DNA from: JAMXLO01 sp963812505
Lineage (GTDB): Bacteria; Pseudomonadota; Alphaproteobacteria; Acetobacterales; Acetobacteraceae
NCBI GenBank assembly: GCA_963812505.1
Contig: CAWEVM010000004.1
Location: forward strand, 1-64,000
DNA length: 64,000 nt
Direction of reading: 5' to 3'
Made by a program: the position numbers and the translations under genes. Below the pieces are notes generated by a model. It did no database searches. It saw nothing but the letters and a program-made list of their open reading frames with translations, and was not told the DNA's origin. Below are positions 17,358 to 25,854 of this stretch, piece after piece; the stretch's first letter is position 1; each line of letters begins with the position of its first letter.

Positions 17358-18593
17358 GTGCCACGCGGGAGTGCTGGGTTGGACCACGAGATTGGCGAAG
17401 GGGCCTCGACGTCGACGCGCCACGGTGGCGGCGCTGTAACGAAGCAAGTCAGACCCTGGCCCTGGCGTGGCCTGTTGCCTCTTGCGGCAATCCTGATGCT
17501 GGCGGCCGGCGGCGCGCTGTTCGTCATCCGGCACCCAGGCGCGCAGCCCGTGCAGTCCCAGAAGGCGACGTCCGCAGTCCCGGTAAGCACCGTCAAGGTG
17601 GAGCGTCAGGACGTCCCGCTCTGGCTATCCGGCATCGGCACGGTGCAGGCGCTCAACAGCGTCACCGTGCGTGCGCGCGTCGATGGCACCCTGATGCAGG
17701 TGCCAGTGACCGAGGGGCAGATCGTCAAGCAGGGCACGCTGCTCGCGGTGATAGATCCTCGCCCGTACCAGGCGGTGCTTGACCAGGCGACCGCCAAGAA
17801 GTCGCAGGACGAGGCAATGCTTGGCAACGCCAAGCTGGATCTGGATCGGTACTCATCGCTGGCGAAGCAGAGCTTCGCGTCGCGCCAGCAGGTTGACACC
17901 CAGACGATGCAGGTGAACCAGGCCACTGCGGCCCTGAAAGGCGATGACGCGACCATCGAGGCGGCGCAGCTCAATCTGAGCTACTGCTACATCACCGCGC
18001 CGTTCGACGGCCGGCTCGGACTGCGCCTGGTCGATCCAGGCAACCTGGTGCACGCCGCCGACTCAGGCGGCATCATGACGATAGCCCAGGTGCGTCCCAT
18101 TGCAGTGGTGTTCACCCTGCCGCAGCGCAACCTGCCGTCGATCGTCGAGGAAATGACGCAGGGCCCAGTAGCGGTTGCAGCCTGGTCTGACGAGGACAAT
18201 CGTGAGTTGGCTCAAGGAACACTGCTGACCCCGGACAACGCCATAGATGCCACCACCGGCACCATCCGTCTGAAGGCGACCTTCCCCAACGTGGAAAACC
18301 GGCTGTGGCCTGGCCAGTTCGTCGACGCGCGGCTGCTGCTTCGCACCGATCACCAGGTGGTCGCCGTGCCGACGCAGGCGGTGCAGCACGGGCAAGACGG
18401 TCTGTACGTCTACATCGTGAGGCCGGATTCCACGGTACAACGACAGACGGTTGTGGCGGAGGATCGTGGCCGGGTCATGGTGATCACCAAGGGCCTCGAT
18501 GCTGGACAAGCGATAGTGCTGGATGGGCAGTCCCGTCTGCAGGATGGCATGCTGGTCGCCGCCACCGCGGCGGGCGAGCACGTCGGCGGATGA
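17358..18593 (+). CDS. RND efflux periplasmic adaptor (MdtA/AcrA-like)
   Basis: 411 aa. An N-terminal membrane segment (PLAAILMLAAGGALFVI) is followed by VPVSTVKVERQDVPLWLSGI, the usual start of MdtA-like adaptors. Next are a lipoyl domain around VTEGQIVKQGTLLAVIDPRP, a short coiled coil, and a second half ITAPFDGRLGLRLVDPGNLV. It bridges the RND pump (next gene, 27 bases on) to an outer-membrane channel. The GTG at 17358 is uncertain; an internal TTG at 17379 or the GTG near 17433 could also serve. Confidence 0.88.
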   Translation: MPRGSAGLDHEIGEGASTSTRHGGGAVTKQVRPWPWRGLLPLAAILMLAAGGALFVIRHPGAQPVQSQKATSAVPVSTVKVERQDVPLWLSGIGTVQALNSVTVRARVDGTLMQVPVTEGQIVKQGTLLAVIDPRPYQAVLDQATAKKSQDEAMLGNAKLDLDRYSSLAKQSFASRQQVDTQTMQVNQATAALKGDDATIEAAQLNLSYCYITAPFDGRLGLRLVDPGNLVHAADSGGIMTIAQVRPIAVVFTLPQRNLPSIVEEMTQGPVAVAAWSDEDNRELAQGTLLTPDNAIDATTGTIRLKATFPNVENRLWPGQFVDARLLLRTDHQVVAVPTQAVQHGQDGLYVYIVRPDSTVQRQTVVAEDRGRVMVITKGLDAGQAIVLDGQSRLQDGMLVAATAAGEHVGG

Positions 18594-18620
18594 TCAGGGA
18601 GCGGAGGCAATGAGCGGCGC

Positions 18621-21600
18621 ATGAGTATCTCCACCCCGTTCATCCAACGCCCGATCGCCACCTCACTGGTCATGGCGGCGTTGGTGCTCGTGGGCATCGC
18701 CGCCTATCCGCTGCTGCCCGTGGCTCCGCTGCCGCGTGTGGATTTCCCCACGATCGTGGTGAGCGGCAGCCTTCCCGGGGCAAGTCCTGAGACCATGGCG
18801 GCGACGGTGGCGCAGCCGCTGGAGACTCAGATCGCGCAGATCCCAGGTGTGGCCCAGATGACCTCCGTCAGCGTGCTGGGGAGCACGAGCGTGACGGTGC
18901 AGTTCGACCTCGATCGCAACATCGATGGCGCGGCCGGAGACATCCAGGCGGCGATCCAGGCCGCCAGTGGGCAGTTGCCGAAGATCATGCCGGGACCGCC
19001 GACCTACAGGAAGGTGAACCCGTCCGACGCGCCGATCATGATCCTGGCGGCCCAGTCTGATGCCATGCCTCTGATCGAGACGGACGACTACAGCGAGAAC
19101 GTCCTCTCGCAGCAGATCTCGCAGATTTCAGGCGTGGCACAGGTGCTGATCGGCGGCCAGCAGAAGCGCGCCGTGCGGATCGAGGCCGAGCCCGACAAAC
19201 TCGCCGCCATGGGAATGACTCTGGAGGATGTGCGCAATCTGCTGGTGAACGCCACCGTCAACTCTCCCAAGGGCAGCATCGACGGCGAGCACAAGGCCTA
19301 TACCGTCTACGACAACGACCAGCTTACGCGCGCAAGCCAATACAACAACGTCGTGCTGGCTTATCGTAATGGCGCGGCTGTCCGGGTGCGCGATATCGGC
19401 CGTGCCATCGACGGTCCGGAAAACCGCCTGATCGCCGGATGGCAGAACGGCAAGCGCGGCATCCTGCTGATCATCTTCAAGCAGCCGGGCGCCAACGTTA
19501 TTGAGACCGTTCGGCGGATCAAGGATGCGTTGCCGCAACTGGAAGCCTCCATCCCGCCTTCGATTCACGTCAGCACCATCATGGACCGTACTCTGACCAT
19601 CCGCGCCTCGGTCGCAGATGTGCAGTTCACCCTGATTCTGGCCGTCTGCCTGGTCGTGATGGTGATCTTCCTGTTTCTGCGCAACGTCTGGGCCACCATC
19701 ATCCCCTGTACCACCGTGCCCGTCGCGCTGATCTGCACGTTCGGCGTGATGTACCTACTGGATTATAGCCTGGACAACCTGTCCTTGATGGCGCTGACCT
19801 TGGCCGTCGGCTTCGTGATCGACGATGCGATCGTGATGCTGGAGAACATCTTCCGGCACGTGGAAGAGGGCATGAAACCGATGGAGGCGGCGATCAAGGG
19901 CGCCGGCGAGATCGGCTTCACCATCGTCTCGATCAGCTTCTCGCTAGTCGCCGTGTTCATTCCCCTGCTGTTCATGGGCGGCATCGTCGGGCGACTGTTC
20001 CGCGAATTCGCCGTGTCGGTCACCGCCGCCGTCCTGGTCTCGGCCTTTGTCTGCCTGACATTGACGCCGATGATGTGCTCGCGCTTCCTGCGGCACGACA
20101 CCAGCCGGCACGGATGGGCTTACCGGGCGATCGAGGCCATGTTCAACGGGCTGATCGCATTCTACCGGCGCACCCTGGACATCGCCCTGCGGCATCATTT
20201 CATCACGCTGCTGGTGTTCCTCGGCACCGTCAGTCTGAGCGTTTATCTCTACATCATCATCCCCAAGGGATTCTTCCCGCCGCAGGACAACGGCGTCGTG
20301 CTGGGTATCACCGAGGCCGCGCAGGACGTCTCGTTCAAGGAGATGGTGAACGTACAGCAGCGCCTGGCCGACATCGTGGCGCAGGACCCGGACACAGGCT
20401 CCTTTGTCTCTTCGATGGGCGGCGGGTTCGGCGGGCAGTCGAACAACATCGGGCGGCTGTTCATCTCAATGAAACCGCTGGACGAGCGCGTCGGCGGCTC
20501 CTTGCAAAACTACATCAACCGGCTGCGGCCGAAGATCGCCCAGGTGCAGGGCGGCAAGCTGTTCCTCCAACCGGTCCCGGATGTGCGCGTCGGGGCGCGA
20601 CTGGCCAAGACCGAGTATCAGTACACACTCCAGGACGCGAACCTGGCCGAACTCTATCAATGGGGCCCCAAGATCCTGGGCAAGCTGCAGTCACTGCCGA
20701 TGCTGCGCGACGTGACCAGCGACCAGCAGGACGGCGGCACCACGGCGACACTCGTGATCGACCGCGACGCCGCCGCGCGGTTCGGCATCCAGCCGCAGGT
20801 CATCGACGACACATTGTATGACGCGTTCGGCCAGCGGCAGATCGCCCAGTACCTCTCGCAGGTGAACTCCTATCACGTGATCCTGGAGGTACCGCCGGCC
20901 ATGGCGGGCGATCCGGCGACACTGGACAAGCTGTATGTGAAGTCGCCGACCGGTCAGGCGGTGCCGCTCTCCAGCTTCGTGCACTGGAGCACGATGCCGG
21001 TACAGCCATTGTCGATCAGCCATCAGAGCCAGTTCCCTGCGGTCACCATCTCGTTCAACCTTGCCCCCGGGGCTGCGCTCGGCCAGGCGGTCAACTCCGT
21101 CAACGAGGCGATGCGGCAGATGGGCGTGCCGATCACCGTTGCCGGATCATTCCAGGGCACCGCGCAGGCGTTCCAGTCGTCGCTGGCCAGCCAGCCCTAT
21201 CTGATCGCCGCCGCACTGATCAGCGTGTACATCATCCTCGGCATCCTCTACGAAAGCTACATCCTGCCGCTGACCATTCTGTCGACGCTGCCCTCGGCTG
21301 GCGTCGGCGCGCTGCTGACGCTGCTGCTGGCGCACTACGACCTGTCGGTGATCGCGCTGATCGGTGTGATCCTGCTGATCGGCATCGTGAAGAAGAACGG
21401 CATCATGATGGTGGACTTCGCCATCAACGCGGAACGTCGCGACGGCTTGCGGCCGCATGACGCCATCCGCCAGGCGTGTCTGCTGCGGTTCCGGCCAATC
21501 CTGATGACGACGATGGCGGCGATGCTGACCGGCTTGCCTTTGATGCTGGGTCAGGGTGCTGGTTCCGAGCTGCGCCGGCCGCTGGGCTTCGCGATGGTCG

Positions 21601-21749
21601 GCGGCCTGGCGCTCAGCCAGATCCTGACGCTGTACACCACGCCGATCATCTATCTGTATCTGGATCGGCTGCAGAATTGGCTGGCACCCAAGCGGCACCG
21701 CATGCCGACGCTGGCGGAGAAGATGGGTCAGGAAGCCGCAGCGGATTAG
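18621..21749 (+). CDS. RND-family multidrug efflux permease (MdtB/C-like)
   Basis: 1042 aa, the full family length, with 12 membrane helices in two halves and two large periplasmic loops. The N-terminus reads MSISTPFIQRPIATSLVMAA. The proton-relay aspartate pair in TM4 is seen in ALTLAVGFVIDDAIVMLENI. It exports hydrophobic compounds using the proton gradient, as a trimer with the upstream adaptor. A GGAGGCAATG stretch precedes the ATG. No TolC-type gene or regulator adjoins. Confidence 0.93.
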   Translation: MSISTPFIQRPIATSLVMAALVLVGIAAYPLLPVAPLPRVDFPTIVVSGSLPGASPETMAATVAQPLETQIAQIPGVAQMTSVSVLGSTSVTVQFDLDRNIDGAAGDIQAAIQAASGQLPKIMPGPPTYRKVNPSDAPIMILAAQSDAMPLIETDDYSENVLSQQISQISGVAQVLIGGQQKRAVRIEAEPDKLAAMGMTLEDVRNLLVNATVNSPKGSIDGEHKAYTVYDNDQLTRASQYNNVVLAYRNGAAVRVRDIGRAIDGPENRLIAGWQNGKRGILLIIFKQPGANVIETVRRIKDALPQLEASIPPSIHVSTIMDRTLTIRASVADVQFTLILAVCLVVMVIFLFLRNVWATIIPCTTVPVALICTFGVMYLLDYSLDNLSLMALTLAVGFVIDDAIVMLENIFRHVEEGMKPMEAAIKGAGEIGFTIVSISFSLVAVFIPLLFMGGIVGRLFREFAVSVTAAVLVSAFVCLTLTPMMCSRFLRHDTSRHGWAYRAIEAMFNGLIAFYRRTLDIALRHHFITLLVFLGTVSLSVYLYIIIPKGFFPPQDNGVVLGITEAAQDVSFKEMVNVQQRLADIVAQDPDTGSFVSSMGGGFGGQSNNIGRLFISMKPLDERVGGSLQNYINRLRPKIAQVQGGKLFLQPVPDVRVGARLAKTEYQYTLQDANLAELYQWGPKILGKLQSLPMLRDVTSDQQDGGTTATLVIDRDAAARFGIQPQVIDDTLYDAFGQRQIAQYLSQVNSYHVILEVPPAMAGDPATLDKLYVKSPTGQAVPLSSFVHWSTMPVQPLSISHQSQFPAVTISFNLAPGAALGQAVNSVNEAMRQMGVPITVAGSFQGTAQAFQSSLASQPYLIAAALISVYIILGILYESYILPLTILSTLPSAGVGALLTLLLAHYDLSVIALIGVILLIGIVKKNGIMMVDFAINAERRDGLRPHDAIRQACLLRFRPILMTTMAAMLTGLPLMLGQGAGSELRRPLGFAMVGGLALSQILTLYTTPIIYLYLDRLQNWLAPKRHRMPTLAEKMGQEAAAD

Positions 21750-21784
21750 CCTGCCGCACGCACGCGTGGCCAGTCACGCACGAC

Positions 21785-21867
21785 TGTCATTGCGCGGAGC
21801 GCGGCGACGAAGCGATCTCCATCACCCGGTTGAAGATTGCTTCGTCGCTACGCTCCTCGCAATGACA
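21785..21867. repeat. Palindromic intergenic repeat, copy 1
   Basis: Two 34-base arms, starting TGTCATTGCGCGGAGCGCGG and ending CGCTCCTCGCAATGACA, pair with about four mismatches round a 15-base loop. It lies between the RND pump and a convergent hypothetical and may act as a bidirectional terminator. Related copies are at 25781-25838 and 41668-41692. Confidence 0.7.
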
Positions 21868-21889
21868 AGCCACACGTTAGCTGGGACAG

Positions 21890-22594
21890 CTACCCGCACG
21901 CGCCCCAATGGGATCTGCTCGGGTGATGAAGAAACGTCAGCGCAGGCCTCAGCAGCGAATCGGTCGGGACGGAGATCGTTGCCGGTGAACCATCGGAATT
22001 CGAGAAGGTCACGGTTGCGGCCCCACCGTTCACCAGATCGACTGTCGTGCCATCTCCCGGAGTTGCCACCTGGAACTCGCCGGGCTGGGTGATGAAGTTC
22101 TCGGTTATCTGCTCTCCTGGCTTAATCGATCCGTGCAGCAAGATCGTCCCCTCCAACGTCGGATTCAGTGTCTCAACGTCAGTGGCGGTGCGGATTCCGG
22201 TGTTCGGGTCAACCGACATCGTGCCTGACACCATGGTGCCGGTCGCCAGGACGATGTCGTTGGATGTGGGACCAGAAAAGGTAGCGCCATTCCCCACAGT
22301 GGAACTTGCTGTCCCTGCATCATTCTTTGGGTCAGCCCATAGCGTGACATTGATGCTGGTGAATTGTGAGGCGATCGGTGTCGGGGTGGTCTGGCCGAGG
22401 ATGCCGGATGCATCGATCGTCAAATACAGTCCGTAGTCGTTGTCGAAGCCCGGTGGTGTGATTGGCTGACCGTTGCCCTGCACTCCTGTCACCGGCATCA
22501 ACCATTCGAGCGCAAAAGAATTGTTGGGATAGACGACTGAATGCAGATAGGTAGAGGTGTCGAGCGTATCGACCGGCGCGAACAACGAGTTCAT
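21890..22594 (-). CDS. Hypothetical protein, 234 aa, beta-rich
   Basis: ATG 22594 (MNSLFAPVDTLDTSTYLHSV) follows GGGGGGAAACC, a good ribosome site. The protein is rich in Thr, Ser, Gly, Asn and Asp and looks like a beta-sandwich, without a clear signal peptide, membrane span or cysteine. I do not recognise the family. Its low charge and repeated short turns (DGSPATISVPTDS) would fit an extracellular protein exported by a leaderless route, but this is speculation. It is divergent from the regulator at 22835. Confidence 0.5.
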   Translation of the reverse strand: MNSLFAPVDTLDTSTYLHSVVYPNNSFALEWLMPVTGVQGNGQPITPPGFDNDYGLYLTIDASGILGQTTPTPIASQFTSINVTLWADPKNDAGTASSTVGNGATFSGPTSNDIVLATGTMVSGTMSVDPNTGIRTATDVETLNPTLEGTILLHGSIKPGEQITENFITQPGEFQVATPGDGTTVDLVNGGAATVTFSNSDGSPATISVPTDSLLRPALTFLHHPSRSHWGACG

Positions 22595-22834
22595 GGTTTC
22601 CCCCCTGTCAGACGCATTGAAATTTCGCGCCAAGCTGCAGCGGGCACCAGAAATGCAATGCGAAGATTGGCTAATTTGCCGGAAGTGACCCTAATCACTG
22701 TATCGACGCCGAATCGGATCGTCTCTTGCCGCGAGCCAACCGCGTCGGTAGCCTGAGTATTCGTGAAATCAGCCGGTCAACGGCATTCTGTCCGGGCTGA
22801 TCCTCCCTTGGGGCTGAACTGCGTGGGGGGTGAC
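22595..22834. promoter_or_regulatory. Divergent intergenic region before the wHTH regulator
   Basis: 240 bases between divergent starts. It should contain both promoters and possibly a site for the winged-helix regulator. No convincing palindrome was seen. Confidence 0.3.
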
Positions 22835-24892
22835 ATGGATGCGTTTACCGAGCAACGGACATGCACGTTCGATGAGTTCCTGTTGGATCGCGGAAGCCGA
22901 GCACTCTACCGTCTGAGCACCAGCGGTGAACGAACGGTGGTTCCTCTCGGCTCTCGCGCGTTCGAGATCCTCTGCCTCTTGATCGATCGGCGCGGCGAGT
23001 TCGCCTCTAAGCGAGAGATCATGGCGGTGGTCTGGCCGAACACCGTGGTCGAAGAAAGCAACCTGACGGTCCAGATGGCGGCGTTGCGGCGCGGGCTGGA
23101 TGCGGGGCGCGCGCGCGAAAGCTGTATCCAGACAGTGCCGGGGAGAGGTTATCGACTTGCCCTTCCCGTAACGCGACCACAGCAGGCACACGCTGATCTG
23201 GCGCTCGCAGCCCCTCGACTTTCAATCGTCGTACTGCCGTTCGAGAACCTGGGTGGCGATCCAGGCGACGATCGCCTGGTCGACGCCATCACTGATGATC
23301 TGACCAGCGATCTCACACTCATCCACGATCTGTCCGTCACCGCGCGTGAGCCCGCCAATGCGTACCACGGCCAGCCTCAGGATGTGCGGGCGATCGGCGA
23401 GGAATTGCGGGTGCGCTACGTCCTAAAGGGCAACACGCGCCGCCTCGGTTCAACGCTCCGGGTCAATGTCCGGCTGATTTCTGCGGAGACCGGCGCACTC
23501 CTGTGGTCTGATCGGTTCAACGAGGAGATCGGCGAACCGGGCGCGGGACAGGACCAGATTGTCAGACGAATGAAGGACGAATTGGGTATCAGGCTGATTG
23601 ACATCGAGAGTGCGCGCAGCCGCAGCGAGCGGCCAACCGACCCGGACGCCTTCGATCTCGTCCTACGTGCGCGTTCAATCAGAAACCAGCCTCCCAGTAT
23701 GACCCGGGATCGTGAGGTAATGGCGCTGCTGGAGCGCGCGCTCGCACTGGATCCGTCGTCAGTCTACGCGATGACCGAAATTGCATTTTGCCTGTCCAAT
23801 GCCACTGGCTACGCTGGCTGGCAGGATTTCGCGAGGATGCAGCGTGCCGAGCACCTGTTGGCGAAGGCTCGCTCTCTTGCTCCTGAATCGCCGCTCGTTC
23901 TCAACGCCTATGTCCTGTGGCTCCGTACTGTCGGCCGCTGTGCCGAAGCCATCGAGGTGTGCCAGCGGGCCATTCGAATGCATCAGAACCGAATACGGGG
24001 ACGGATGGGTTTTTACCATGAGCTTGGCAGATGCAAGACCTGGATGGGGCAGGCGGACGAGGGGATTGCCCTCGAGGAGGAAGCGGACGCGCTTAACCCG
24101 CACAGTCCCTGGAGATTCGTCCGCTACCGCCATATCGGCTGGTATTCGTTGCTACTGTGCAGGGACTTGGATGCGATCCAATATCTCGAACGGTCTTTTG
24201 CGATAAACCCGGACGATGACGGCGCCATGCACCACCAATACCGCAGGCTTGCCGCGGCCTACGCTCGAACAGGCAACGTCGCGGCGGCGCGGCAATACCT
24301 CACCAGCGCCGAACGGCTTTGGCCGTATGACACGGTGCGCAGTCGTGCTCCTGAACTTCTGACGAGCCCGGTCTATGTCGAGCAGTACAGACAGTTTCGG
24401 GACGCCTTGCGACTGGCCGGCCTGCGCGACCACGCCGATGAAGACGCGGATTTCGGCGTACCGGCGGATGCCGCGCTGCATGGTGCACTTGCCGGCCTGA
24501 CGCCAAACGACGCGCCGGGTTCGACGACGCTCCGCACGGCGGAGTTCGTTCGGTTCCTCGAGGAATCCCAGCCTATCGTTATCGACACGATGACATACTT
24601 CTGGGGCCAATCGATCCCCGGCGCGGTGGGGCTGAAATATGCCGGATTGGGCGGCAGCTTTACCGACGCAGCGCAAGATCGACTGCACAGCAAGCTACGC
24701 GAGTTATCTATTGGCGATTCCAACAGGCCAATCGTTGCGGTCGGCTGGAATTCCGAACGCTTCGATGGTCGCAATCTCGCTCTGCGTCTCGCCGCACTCG
24801 GCTATACCCAGATCTATTGGTACCGCGGCGGCCGTGAGGCGTGGGAAGTGAACGGGCTGCCCGAGACTCCGCTCGATGTGCAGGACTGGTAA
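22835..24892 (+). CDS. Winged-helix regulator with TolB-like/TPR region and rhodanese-like end
   Basis: 685 aa from ATG 22835, which follows GGGGGGTGAC. Residues 1-105 are an OmpR/CadC-type winged helix (FEILCLLIDRRGEFASKREI then VVEESNLTVQMAALRRGLD and TVPGRGYRL). Residues about 125-260 match the TolB/FlgO-like module of such regulators (LSIVVLPFENLGGDPGDDRL; YVLKGNTRRLGSTLRVNVRL). Residues about 275-530 are TPR-like helices. The last 120 residues resemble rhodanese (TMTYFWGQSIPGAVGLKYAG; IYWYRGGREAWEVNGLP), but where the catalytic cysteine loop should be there is VAVGWNSERFDG, with no cysteine. Probably a cytoplasmic regulator with a sensing, non-catalytic rhodanese fold. No membrane helix is seen between the domains. 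Confidence 0.78.
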   Translation: MDAFTEQRTCTFDEFLLDRGSRALYRLSTSGERTVVPLGSRAFEILCLLIDRRGEFASKREIMAVVWPNTVVEESNLTVQMAALRRGLDAGRARESCIQTVPGRGYRLALPVTRPQQAHADLALAAPRLSIVVLPFENLGGDPGDDRLVDAITDDLTSDLTLIHDLSVTAREPANAYHGQPQDVRAIGEELRVRYVLKGNTRRLGSTLRVNVRLISAETGALLWSDRFNEEIGEPGAGQDQIVRRMKDELGIRLIDIESARSRSERPTDPDAFDLVLRARSIRNQPPSMTRDREVMALLERALALDPSSVYAMTEIAFCLSNATGYAGWQDFARMQRAEHLLAKARSLAPESPLVLNAYVLWLRTVGRCAEAIEVCQRAIRMHQNRIRGRMGFYHELGRCKTWMGQADEGIALEEEADALNPHSPWRFVRYRHIGWYSLLLCRDLDAIQYLERSFAINPDDDGAMHHQYRRLAAAYARTGNVAAARQYLTSAERLWPYDTVRSRAPELLTSPVYVEQYRQFRDALRLAGLRDHADEDADFGVPADAALHGALAGLTPNDAPGSTTLRTAEFVRFLEESQPIVIDTMTYFWGQSIPGAVGLKYAGLGGSFTDAAQDRLHSKLRELSIGDSNRPIVAVGWNSERFDGRNLALRLAALGYTQIYWYRGGREAWEVNGLPETPLDVQDW

Positions 24893-24989
24893 CTTAGCGT
24901 ACGGCCACAACCGGCTGCCGTGGTTGGCCAGCCGCACACCGCAATGCTACTGATCATCCGCAATCAACAGCACACGGAGAGGTATCGCC

Positions 24990-25775
24990 ATGGAAGTCCG
25001 TCTCGACGGCCGCAGCGCAATCATCACAGGGGCCAGCGCGGGGCTGGGTCTCGCGATGGCGAAGGAATTCGCCGCGTCCGGCGCCGACGTCGCGATGTTG
25101 GCGCGACGGCCCGAGGTGCTGGAGCAGGCGAAACAGACGGTGACCGAGGCAGCGCAGGGCGGCCGTGTCGCCACCTTCATCTGCGACGTGTCCAAGGCCG
25201 ACGATATTCAGAAGACCTACGACGCCGTCGCCAAGACATTCGGCAAGGTTGACATCCTGATCAACAACGCCGGCCAGTCGCGCGCGATGCCGACCGAGCA
25301 GATCACCGACGACATCTGGCACGAAGACCTCGAGCTGAAGCTGTTCGCGGCCATCCGACTGACGCGTCACGTATGGCCCGGCATGAAGCAGCGGAAATGG
25401 GGCCGCATCATCAACGTGCTCAACCTCGGCGCAAAGGCGCCAAGGGCCAACGGCGCCCCGACCGCAGTGTCTCGCGCCGCCGGCATGGCGCTCATGAAGA
25501 TACTGGCCGGCGAGGGAGCGCCGCACGGCATCCTGGTCAACGGCATGCTGGTGGGACTGATCGATTCCGATCAGCACGTCCGCCGACATGCACGCGAAGG
25601 TGCCAACGTCTCGTACGACGAATTCCGCACGAAGATGGGCGCGAATGTCCCCATCGGGCGCATCGGCAAGGCCGAGGAATTCGCTGCCATGGCCTGCTTC
25701 CTGTGCTCCGATCATGCAGGCTTCACCAGCGGCACCGCGATCAACATGGACGGCGGCGCCTCGCCCGTAGTCTGA
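24990..25775 (+). CDS. SDR-family oxidoreductase with altered active site
   Basis: 261 aa. The Rossmann cofactor motif TGASAGLG and the structural NNAG are present, as is the C-terminal FTSGTAINMDGG typical of FabG-like SDRs. However the catalytic serine position reads VLNLGAKAP and the usual YxxxK is replaced by a segment APTAVSRAAG, so both Tyr and Lys are missing. The enzyme may be inactive on standard ketone/alcohol substrates or use other residues. GGAGAGG lies before the ATG. The gene precedes zwf. Confidence 0.8.
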   Translation: MEVRLDGRSAIITGASAGLGLAMAKEFAASGADVAMLARRPEVLEQAKQTVTEAAQGGRVATFICDVSKADDIQKTYDAVAKTFGKVDILINNAGQSRAMPTEQITDDIWHEDLELKLFAAIRLTRHVWPGMKQRKWGRIINVLNLGAKAPRANGAPTAVSRAAGMALMKILAGEGAPHGILVNGMLVGLIDSDQHVRRHAREGANVSYDEFRTKMGANVPIGRIGKAEEFAAMACFLCSDHAGFTSGTAINMDGGASPVV

Positions 25776-25780
25776 CGTCC

Positions 25781-25838
25781 GTCATTGCGCGGAGTGCCGC
25801 GACGCAGCAATCTCGGTCACGGCGCTTCTCGCAACGAC
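25781..25838. repeat. Palindromic intergenic repeat, copy 2
   Basis: Starts GTCATTGCGCGGAGTGCC and ends GGCGCTTCTCGCAACGAC; the 18-base ends pair at 14 positions. Same family as 21785-21867. It lies directly between the SDR stop and the zwf start, so zwf may be transcribed from its own promoter or across the repeat. Confidence 0.6.
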
Positions 25839-25854
25839 AACTGGACGTTCAGCC

